The position numbers were made by a program, and so were the translations under genes. A stretch of DNA of 64,000 nucleotides from Budorcas taxicolor (lineage: Eukaryota > Chordata > Mammalia > Artiodactyla > Bovidae): the NCBI RefSeq assembly GCF_023091745.1, contig NC_068924.1:67534832-67598831 (forward strand), read 5' to 3'. Every line of letters starts with the position of its first letter. The first letter of the stretch is position 1. Positions 56,308-64,000 of the stretch are shown here, one piece after another. Under the pieces are notes generated by a model. That model saw nothing but the letters and a program-made list of their open reading frames with translations, ran no database searches and was not told the origin of the DNA.

Positions 56308-56529
56308 CGGACTTCCAGGGTGGCACAGTGGTAAAGAATACACCTGCCAATTCAAGAGAAGCAGGAGAGGCAGTTTTGACCCCTGGGTCAGGAAGATCCC
56401 CTAGCAGAGGAAATGACAACCCTCTCCAGTATTCTTCCCTAGAAAATCCCATGGACAGAGGAGCCTGTGGGTTATAGTCCATGGAATCAAAAAGAGGCTA
56501 ATATGACTAAACAACTGGGCATGAACAGA
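56308..56529 (+). mobile_element. Bov-tA SINE
   Basis: Head (cggacttccagggtggcac; ttttgacccctgggtcagg) and body (ctctccagtattcttccc ... ggttatagtccatggaatc). Diverged, with a purine-rich insertion in the head. Confidence 0.9.
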
Positions 56530-56532
56530 TGA

Positions 56533-56587
56533 TAGCTAAGTTTCTCACTTATGAGAAACTTAGTTTAAGAGTAGCTAAGTTTCTCAC
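56533..56587. repeat. Perfect 12-bp hairpin with a third direct copy
   Basis: ctaagtttctca (56536-56547), a 4-nt loop ctta, and its exact reverse complement tgagaaacttag (56552-56563). After 11 bp the first arm recurs; the 16-bp string tagctaagtttctcac is present at 56533-56548 and 56572-56587. No poly-T run or adjoining gene suggests a terminator. Confidence 0.95.
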
Positions 56588-57340
56588 CATTCAGTGTTAA
56601 TCACACCAATTAGAAGTGATTTTGGACAAAGCTGCCTCAAAGGCAAGTGGATCTGTATAACTAGGTTCACTTAAATTCACAAACCAATTCTTGCTATAAT
56701 CAATAGTGGCCAAAGCAGTAGTTTTAAATTCACTAGATGAACATGATACACCATTCTAACTTGTTTAAAAAAAAGCATTTGGGGGAAATTTCTTCAGAAG
56801 AGATCTGAGTATATTTTTCTTTAGATGAAGGTACCAAGCCTATACATTTGCCATGAAGATTTACATATATGTAAACTGTGAAATATTAGGTAAAACCAAT
56901 TATTATATCATGACAAGAGAGCTTTTAGAATTTCTTGTGTTTTCTAATGTATTATCAATTATCATCTGTGGGTAAAGATAATTTATTTGGCTAGCTAATT
57001 AAAATATAGTCAAGTATTAATTATTAAGATCTCAATTAGAATCAGTTTTTAAGTGAAAAAGATTTTGTGGAAACCAATCATGTGATGTTAATTGCCTAAT
57101 CTAGTCAATCGTCTTTATTCATGGTTTCTGTATTTGCAAATTCATCCACTCTCTGAAATTTATTTGGAACCCTAAAATTAATTGAGTTGGCACTTTCAAG
57201 TCATTCACAAACATGGAAAGAGTGAGGAAACTTTTGAGTTGCTCTGGGGGTGCATTTCTAGGTGAGACCAAACAAGACAACTCTGACTTCTTTTTACAGC
57301 TTTCATACTGTAAACAGATATCTTGTTTGCAATTCATTCA
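56588..57340. other. Unassigned AT-rich DNA
   Basis: No gene or element recognised. Confidence 0.5.
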
Positions 57341-57354
57341 TTGTCACCTTTTTT

Positions 57355-57800
57355 TTTTTTTTTTGCATTTTTGTGCTTTTTCTTAATAACTTTGTCATTT
57401 AAAGTGGCCCCCAGGTTTAGTGCTGAAGTGCTAGCTAGTGTTCCTAAGTTGTTAACAGTGTTCCTTTTTGTTCACAGCAAAAAGGCTGTGATATGCCTCA
57501 CATACAAAATAAGCATATTAGATAAATTTTGTCCAGGCATGAGTTATGATACCCTTGGCTGTGAATCTAGTGTTGACAAATCTGCAGTATATATTCAACA
57601 AGGGTCTTTAAATAAAAACACATGTAAAATAAGGTTCTATATTGATTGGTCAATGAAAATGTTGTGACCAGAGTTTCATAGGAACCTAATCCTGTATTTT
57701 TCCCGTCAAAAATGATTCAGGATTCACTAACCCAGTGTTTGCAGTGACTTTTTAGAACATTACTACCAAACATTTTAAAACCTTGAGTATATTTATTTCT
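57355..57800 (+). mobile_element. Tigger-type DNA transposon fragment
   Basis: pogo/Tigger fossil of a different subfamily from the one at 34779: ttgtcatttaaagtggcccc, gtgctgaagtgctagctagt, ataagcatattagataaatt, ggcatgagttatgataccc, ttgtgaccagagtttcatag and tcactaacccagtgtttgc, in order. The plus frame 57323-57667 retains a diverged transposase helix-turn-helix (ISILDKFCPGMSYDTLG). Stops follow, and no catalytic domain is visible. Confidence 0.75.
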
Positions 57801-58944
57801 CCTACTCTGTTTTATGGTCCTACATGGCATAAAATGAGAGAGGGAGCAAATGTGTGATTTGTAGAAGAAATTTACCCTGAAGGACTAAGATTTAGTTTTA
57901 ATTTATGTAATAGCAACACCTTGGCAGAAATCATAGCAACATTCCTGCAGAAATCATAGTCATAAAAGGAAACTTTGGGGAGAGACAGATCAGAACAAGA
58001 CAGAGTGAAGAGTGGAGAACGAATCCTCCTCCTCACTGATCGTGTTCCAGTAGGACTTTGTGTAGAACTCAATGATGGAGCTGTGTTTCAAGTATTTGTC
58101 TGTCTCACCTAAGAGACCACAGACTTCTTCACAGAATAGAGTCTACCTGACTTACAAAATCTGAGATATGCAAGACTATACCAAGATAGAAGTGAAAGAA
58201 GCATTATCAGCCAAGTCATTATCCACAGTTCAGTGACTCTTATTTTGCCTTCTAAAGTCATCCCACAAGTGTGTTTAAGAATCCTGGTGGATCTTATTCA
58301 TGAGCTCATTAACACTTCTGGCTCACTAGGGTTCACATGAGACCTCATTCATTTATTGTTTGCTTGTTTGGCTCAATCTTCTTTCCCTGTGTATCATCCT
58401 GTCTGCTGACTCTGCTCAATTTTCTCATATCACTACAGATTCTGGTGATTACTGGCCTATCTATCACTAATACTGTTCTGTCTAGGTAGTATCACCCCAT
58501 GCTAGGCACAGTTCACAAACTGGCGAAAACCTCCACTATTCTCTATATTGGACACTGTCCCTCTCTTTTCCAGGGACTGTCAGACACCTTTCCCAGAGAA
58601 ACATTTTAGGTATCATGTTTGAGTGATATTCTGTATTGCTGTTGATGTACAATCCACCTCTGGTTTAGTTTACACATTCCATTAATTTGGCAACATAGAC
58701 TTGCTTCTTGAATCTCTTATAGAAATTTCAGTAAAAAAAAAAAAAAAAAATCCTTTTACTCATATTGCCCTCTCACCAGAACTCAGCAGCAGTCTATGGA
58801 GTATTGATAGTGAAAACAAATTGTCTAATACCGTGCTCTGCAGAGAAATTTTTTTCCAGCCCTGGGTTATTACATTCTGATTCTGGTCCAAAATTGCATG
58901 TATCGTGTTCAAGAGTGTAGGTTCTCAACCTTGTTGACTGGACA
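57801..58944. other. Unassigned DNA
   Basis: About 1.1 kb. An A17 run at 58734-58750 could be the tail of an unrecognised retrocopy; no TSD pair was seen. No exon-like frame. Confidence 0.45.
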
Positions 58945-59050
58945 CTGACTCCACAAAATGACTGTTGAATGATCTTTGGCAAATTATTCAATTTCCATGG
59001 GCCTGCCATTCCATACAAATAAAATCAGTATTACAGTGAAATCATCAGAG
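58945..59050 (+). mobile_element. MIR SINE (diverged)
   Basis: gatctttggcaaattattca, then atttccatgggcctgccat and atacaaataaaatc fit the MIR core. Confidence 0.5.
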
Positions 59051-59308
59051 TATCATCTGCCATCTAGTCTGTGGGATTGTCTAGCATGTATGCATCAGTT
59101 ACATTTAAATAAAATTGGAATTATTAAACACTCAGTGAAGTTTAGTTATTTTTCCTTTGAGATGTATTCTCGGCTCATACAAATTGATGTGAATTAGATT
59201 TACCTCTTAAATTTTTAGACAAGTCCAGATATGTCTTAATAGTAGGTTTGATATTTCAGTGCCTGATACATTCCTGATCTTTCAGTGCCCAGCAATTTTA
59301 GCACATTT
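59051..59308. other. Short unassigned stretch
   Basis: Nothing recognised. Confidence 0.4.
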
Positions 59309-59320
59309 AGTAGTAGTTCA

Positions 59321-60010
59321 ACATTCAGAAAACTAAGATCATAGCATCTGGTCCCATCACTTCATGGGAAATAGATGGGGAAAGAGTGGAAACAGTGGCT
59401 GACTTTATTTTTCTGGTCTCCAAATTCACTGCAGACGGTGACTGCAGCCATGAAATTAAAAGACGCTTACTCCTTGGGAGGAAAGTTATGCCCAACCTAG
59501 ATAGCATATTAAAAAGCAGAGACATTACTTTGCCAACAAACGTCCATCTAGTCAAGGCTATGGTTTTTCCAATAGTCATGTATGGATGTGAGAGTCAGAC
59601 TATAAAGAAAGCTGAGTGCAGAAGAATTGATGCTTTTGAACTGTGGTGTTGGAGAAGACTCTTGAGAGTCCCTTGGACTGAAAGGAGATCCAACCAGTCC
59701 ATCCTAAAGGAGATCAGTCCTGGGTGTTCATTGGAAGGACTGATGTTGAAGCTGAAACTCCAATACTTTGGCCACCTGATGCAGAAGGCTGACTCATTGG
59801 AAAAGACCCTGATGCTGGGAAAGATCAAGGGCAGGAGGAAAAGGGAATGACAGAAGATGAGATGGTTGGATGGCATCACTGACTCAATGGACGTGAGTTT
59901 GAGTGGACCAACCGGGACTATCACCAATGGACAGGGAGGCTTTGCATGCTGCGCTTCATGGGATCACAAAGAGTCAGACACAACTGAGTGACTGAACTGA
60001 ACTGAACTGA
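59321..60010 (+). mobile_element. BovB LINE with perfect 12-bp TSD
   Basis: Starts at acattcagaaaactaagatc, ends gaactgaactgaactga. Direct repeats agtagtagttca at 59309-59320 and 60011-60022. The ORF2 C-terminal frame is open at 59386-59850 (154 codons, including MYGCESQTIKKAECRRIDAF) and ends at a premature tga in the Arg-rich region. Confidence 0.97.
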
Positions 60011-60184
60011 AGTAGTAGTTCAGGAGATATTTGTTGAATAAATAATAAAAAGAGTTTGAGGCATTGAAATACACAAAACAGGGAATATGCCACTAATACA
60101 CAGTAGTGATTTCAGTTGGAGAGAGACAGGAGAGCTTAATTGTGCCTAAAGAAGAACAAAGTGCCTCCTAACATTTCTTAAATG

Positions 60185-60390
60185 AAAAATAGCAGACAGT
60201 TACTGAGTAACTTTTCATGCCGTGAACTGGCATGTATTATCTCATTTAACAGTCCTGTGTTTGTATGTTCTGTTCACTTTTCCCACTTGTGGATGAAAAA
60301 AACTAAGAGAGGAAGTAAGTTTGTCAGGGTGACACAGGTAATATGGGGCAGGGTGGGGAATCACATGTTGATAATCTGAACATAAGAGTG
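60185..60390 (-). mobile_element. MIR SINE
   Basis: Reverse-complement MIR: ggcatgtattatctcattta, aactaagagaggaagtaag, gtgacacaggtaatatgggg and ggaatcacatgttgataatc. Confidence 0.65.
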
Positions 60391-60439
60391 TCACATTACT
60401 TAAGGAATTTTTTAAAATTTTTTTAAATGTTTCTGAATG

Positions 60440-61101
60440 AAGATCATGGCATCTGGCCCCATCTCTTTATGGGAAACAGACGGGGAAACAGTGTCAGAGT
60501 TTATTTTTCAGGGCTCCAGAATCACTGCAGATGGTGACTGCAGCCATGAAATTAAAAGATGATTACTCCTTGGAAGAAAAGTTATGACCAACCTAGAGAG
60601 CATATTGAAAACAGAGACATTACATTGCCAACAAAGGTCCATCTAGTCAAGACTATGATTTTTCCAGTGGTCATGTATGGATGTGAGAGTCGGACTGTGA
60701 AGAAAGCTGAGTGTCGAAGAATTGATGCTTTTGAACTGTGGTGTTGGAGAAGACTCTTGAGAGTCCCTTGGACTGCAGGGAAAACAAACCAGTCCATTCT
60801 AAAGGAGATCAGTCCTGGGATTTCTTTGCAAGGAATGATGCTAAAGCTGAAACTCCAGTACTTTGGCCACCTTATGCAAAGAGTTGACTCATTGGAAAAG
60901 ACTCTGATGCTGGGAGGGATTGTGGGCAGGAGGAGAAGTGGACGACAGAGGATGAGATGGCTAGATAGCATCACCGACTCGATGGAGGTGAGTTTGAGTG
61001 AACTCTGGGAGTTGGTGATGGACAGGGAGGCCTGGCATGCTAAGATTCATGGGGTCTCAAAGAGTCAGAGACGACTGAGAGACTGAATTGAACTGAACTG
61101 A
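60440..61101 (+). mobile_element. BovB LINE, 3' end
   Basis: Starts near gaagatcatggcatctggc and ends gaattgaactgaactgaag. One of the better-preserved tails. L1 sequence continues right after it (61102), suggesting it sits in an L1 3' UTR. Confidence 0.95.
60559..61086 (+). pseudogene. BovB ORF2 C-terminal fragment, 175 codons
   Basis: Open from a chance Met after a frame change to the native BovB stop. It carries MYGCESRTVKKAECRRIDAF, SILKEISPGISLQGMMLKLK, an Arg-rich run and DSITDSMEVSLSELWELVMD. This is the same domain kept at 9916-10410 and 53773-54335. It lacks endonuclease and RT, so it is a transposon relic. Confidence 0.85.
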
Positions 61102-61175
61102 AGTATAATTGATTTACAGTGTTGTGTTAATTAGTGCTATACAGCAAAGTGACTCATATATCTAACATCATGTTC
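61102..61175 (-). mobile_element. Artiodactyl L1 3' UTR fragment
   Basis: gtataattgatttacagtg, tgttaattagtgctatacag and caaagtgactcatatatc match the same 3' UTR segment as at 9140 and 13800. A T/A-rich run at about 60403-60428 may be its poly(A) on the other side of the BovB. Confidence 0.7.
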
Positions 61176-61324
61176 TTAATTACATTCTTAACAAAAAAAA
61201 AGTGAATGAATAAGATAAATGAGTGAATGAGAATTTAACAAGCATTGTAGATATTAAGGCGTAAGCCCTTGCTTGCATCAACTTGATGTATCTGAATACC
61301 AGTTACCTCATTAGTTAATGATTA

Positions 61325-61475
61325 GTTAACTCATTTTTCTGTGCCTGTTTCCTGACCTATCAAACAGCGAAAAACATGATATGTATGTAACCAATTATTA
61401 TGAGGTTTAAATGGGATAATAATATAAAAGACTTATTCGGTGCCTGGCAGATGGTATGGTGCTTAATAAATAGCT
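61325..61475 (+). mobile_element. MIR SINE
   Basis: ctgtgcctgtttcctgacc, attatgaggtttaaatggg, cggtgcctggcagatgg and tgcttaataaatagct, in MIR order. Confidence 0.75.
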
Positions 61476-62461
61476 ACAACTATCATTATTTTGCTTGCTC
61501 TTAATTTTGTTACTTATATTTCTTAGGTTAATATTTTATTTACTTAAAGATGAATTGAAACAAATGGGAATTCTTATACACATTTAAATTAAACGTTGTC
61601 CTTTCAGATTAGTTCTAAAATAGTTTGGTGGGCAAAAATTTGACTTCACTTCCTTGGAATGTTAACGTAAACGAAACCTTTCATTATCTAATTATTTTAG
61701 AGAAAGGGGAGTTCTTTTCAGTTCTTATGGATGCAGAAGAATTACAGTTATGCTGCTAGGATACAACTTGCTTTTGAAAGAGCTAGGAAAAGAGATCAGT
61801 TTCTTCTGAGAAATCTTTGTGTGAGAATAATAGCAAAATCCTAAGATGTCTTCTTTTTTATGGTCATGACTGTGCCTACAATGGCACCTTAAATAACACA
61901 GTTTACAAAAATAGATTGAAAGAGAATGTGTTTTCTTCTGAGAATTATACAGAACAAGAGAATACTTATTATCTGTTGTTGGCATTTTGATCATTTTCCT
62001 TTACAGTACAGACAGTGGCAAAGATGCCAACTTGCAACAAATAGTTGAAGACGCTTTCTTGTTTGGAGCAGTCAGGCAGTTGTTCCAAGATTTTCTGAAT
62101 GTGGCCTGCAGAACTAAGCAGTTCTTTCATGGCAGATAGATTGTGATGATTATTCTCCAGCTCCTGTTGTAAAATTGTGCTATAATTGATTTTTTTCTAT
62201 ATATAAGTTCACATATACTTAACTAATAGACTTGTATATAAATGGATGTTCTAATTTAAATTCTAAATCATGAACTGAGACTAGGTTTTTAAAAATGCAA
62301 ATCCTTCTCAAGTCTGTAATTGAGTTATTATTATATCTAATCTTCAAGATCTTCACAATCACACTTTTTAAAATTGCTTATAAATATGTTTTGTTAGCAC
62401 TCTTTTTATACCATTAGTTGCCAGTTGTATTCGAATACCTTATTTCCTTTACTCTAAGAGC
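61476..62461. other. Unassigned AT-rich DNA
   Basis: No gene or element recognised; the minus frame 61725-61994 (89 codons) has no motif. Confidence 0.5.
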
Positions 62462-62511
62462 ACCCTGCTTGGCAGGTGGATTCTTTATCACTGAGCCACC
62501 TGGAAAGCCCA
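62462..62511 (-). mobile_element. Bov-tA head remnant
   Basis: Reverse complement of the tRNA-like head only: ggcaggtggattctttatc, actgagccacctggaaagcc. Confidence 0.8.
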
Positions 62512-62781
62512 TATGTATATAGGCAACATATTATTACTAAAAGTACATATGTTCTGGAAGCCTATGCCATTCTATATCTTGATCAAGGCATAGCTGACCC
62601 TTCATATCACTGATATGATGCTTTAACAACCAAAACACCTTTTATCTCTTAAGGTATGGATAAAATCTCCCTTATGAAGAGCAGTTACTTCTGTATGAAT
62701 CAATACACCATGAGGCATATGCAGATAAATTAAAGAAGTGATAAGTAATATGAAGAGAGATCAAAGCAAAATGAGGAATTA
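62512..62781. other. Spacer without features
   Basis: Nothing recognised. Confidence 0.4.
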
Positions 62782-62782
62782 C

Positions 62783-63776
62783 AGCCACTATGGAGAACAG
62801 TGTGGAGATTCCTTAAAAAACTGGAAATAAAACTGCCTTATGACCCAGCAATCACACTACTGGGCATACACACTGAGGCAACCAGAATTGAAAGAGACAC
62901 ATGTACCCCAATGTTCATTGCAGCACTGTTTAAAATAGTCAGGACATGGAAGCAACCTAGATGTCCATCAGCAGATGAATGGATAAGAAAGCTGTGGTAC
63001 ATATATACAGTGGAGTATTACTCTGTCATTAAAGGAATACATTTGAATCAGTTCTAATGAAGTGGATGAAACTGGAGCTGATTATACAGAGTGAAGTAAG
63101 CCAGAAAGAAAAACACCAATATAGTATACTAACACATATATATGGAATTTAGAAAGATGGTAATGATAACCCTGTATGCTGCTGCTGCTGCTGCTAAGTC
63201 ACTTCAGTCGTGTCTGACTCTGTGCGACCCCATAGACAGCGGCCCACCAGGCTCCGCCGTCCCTGGGATTCTCCAGGCAAGAACACTGGAGTGGGTTGCC
63301 ATTTCCTTCTCCAATGCATGAAAGTGAAAAGTGAAAGTGAAGTCACTCAGTCATGTCCGACTCTTTATGACCCCATGGACTGCAGCCTACCAGGCTCCTC
63401 TGTCCATAGGATTTTCCAGGCAAGAGTACTGGAGTGGGGTGCCGTCACCCTCTATGCGAGACAGCAAAAGAGACACAGATGTATAGAACAGTTTTTTGGA
63501 CTCTGTGGGAGAGGGCGAGGGTGGGATGATTTGGGAGAATGGCATTGAAACATGTATAATATCATGTAAGAAACAAATTGCCAGTCTAGGTTCAATGCAG
63601 GATACAGGATGCTTGGGGCTGGTGCACTGGGATGACCCAGAGAAATTGTAAGGGGAGGAAGGTGAGAGGGAGGTTCAGGATTGGGAACACGGGTACACCT
63701 GTGGCGGATTCATGTTGATGTATGTCAAAACCAATACAGTATTGTAAAGTAAAATAAAGTAAACAAGAAAAAAAAA
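62783..63776 (+). mobile_element. L1-BT 3' portion, split by BOV-A2
   Basis: Starts in the ORF2 C-terminal region (gccactatggagaacagtg); the frame at 62800-63057 keeps WRFLKKLEIKLPYDPAITLL and PSADEWIRKLWYIY. It continues after the SINE with gcgagacagcaaaagagac, the 3' UTR (atgcttggggctggtgcac; ccaatacagtattgtaaag) and a poly(A) ending near 63776. Confidence 0.95.
63180..63446 (-). mobile_element. BOV-A2 SINE dimer with 11-bp TSD
   Basis: Complete reverse-complement dimer with gct repeats at the left. Flanking repeats accctgtatgc (63169-63179) and accctctatgc (63447-63457) differ at one base and match the expected uninterrupted L1 sequence. Very little diverged. Confidence 0.96.
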
Positions 63777-63968
63777 GTGGTAGAGTTGTGGTGACTTTTC
63801 TATTTTGCATAACATTGTCAGGGAACACTTCTTTGAGTAGGTGATATTTAAGGAGATCCCTCAATGAAGAGAGGAAGGGAAGGGAGTCTGGTAAGGAGGA
63901 AGAACATCCTGGTGTAGGAAACTCAAGTGAAAGTCTCTTAAGGAATTGCTGGAAGGCCAGTGTGATCA
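63777..63968. other. Short unassigned stretch
   Basis: Nothing recognised. Confidence 0.4.
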
Positions 63969-64000
63969 GGGCTTTCCCGGTGGCTCAGGCAAGGATACTG
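63969..64000. mobile_element. SINE fragment cut by the window end
   Basis: gggctttcccggtggctcag is a plus-strand Bov-tA head, but the next bases gcaaggatactg match the body in the opposite orientation (caggcaagaatactgg). This suggests a rearranged or nested SINE continuing outside the window. Confidence 0.7.

Noticed and set aside
56536..56563. Rho-independent terminator
   Set aside because: AT-rich stem, no following U-tract, no adjacent gene, and a eukaryotic context.
58734..58750. A17 run as the tail of a processed pseudogene
   Set aside because: No coding similarity upstream and no matching target-site duplication found.

Overview
This window looks like a gene-poor stretch of a bovid ruminant nuclear genome (cattle, sheep, goat or a close relative). 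The diagnosis rests on the repeat families. BovB (RTE-type LINE) copies end in the tandem tail ctgaactgaactga. Bov-tA SINEs pair a tRNA-Glu-like head (starting ggcttccctggtggctcag) with a BovB-derived body. BOV-A2 dimers carry a gct/agc-repeat tail. There are also artiodactyl L1 (L1-BT-like) 3' ends, older MIR, L2 and L1M fossils, MaLR LTRs and Tigger DNA transposons. Family names come from my knowledge of consensus sequences; no database search was run. The sequence is AT-rich with no CpG island. I found no host exon, RNA gene, operon or CRISPR array that I can defend. Every long open reading frame either lies in a transposon or is short and featureless.

Layout. 1-2.45 kb: a large BovB on the minus strand, cut by the window edge, with a second BovB tail inserted in it. 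2.5-9.1 kb: a MIR, L1M fossils, an L1-BT tail and scattered Bov-tA. 9.1-14.9 kb: an old L1, a BovB, MIR/L2 fossils, a MaLR LTR, and an L1 bounded by an 11-bp target-site duplication (TSD). 15.1-17.5 kb: a plus-strand L1/HAL1-like complex containing a distinct GC-rich block. 18.4-24.6 kb: three BovB copies, an L1-BT with a 13-bp TSD, and several SINEs. 24.6-28.4 kb: mostly unassigned AT-rich DNA. 28.8-34.2 kb: one old L1 holding two BovB insertions and one BOV-A2. 34.3-36.3 kb: MaLR LTR, Tigger1-like transposon, MaLR LTR. 36.3-46.6 kb: mostly unassigned, with SINEs and an ERV-type LTR fragment. 46.6-48.8 kb: SINEs, two BovB tails and a minisatellite. 50.7-54.35 kb: a 5'-inverted L1-BT, then a Bov-tA and a BovB tail that together form the longest open frame (269 codons). 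56.3-61.2 kb: a SINE, a hairpin cluster, a Tigger-type fossil and two direct BovB copies. 62.8-63.8 kb: an L1-BT tail with an inserted BOV-A2.

The elements do not work together as a system. They record layered retrotransposition: MIR/L2/L1M and DNA transposons first, then MaLR and older L1, then BovB with its dependent Bov-tA/BOV-A2 SINEs and L1-BT. Nesting and TSDs fix the relative order in several places. No element keeps a complete coding region, so none should be autonomously mobile. I did not find an undescribed biological system. The best leads are structural: two twin-primed L1 inversions, a likely L1 3' transduction, the SINE-BovB open frame, the GC-rich block at 15.7-16.2 kb, and a perfect hairpin with an extra direct copy at 56.53 kb.
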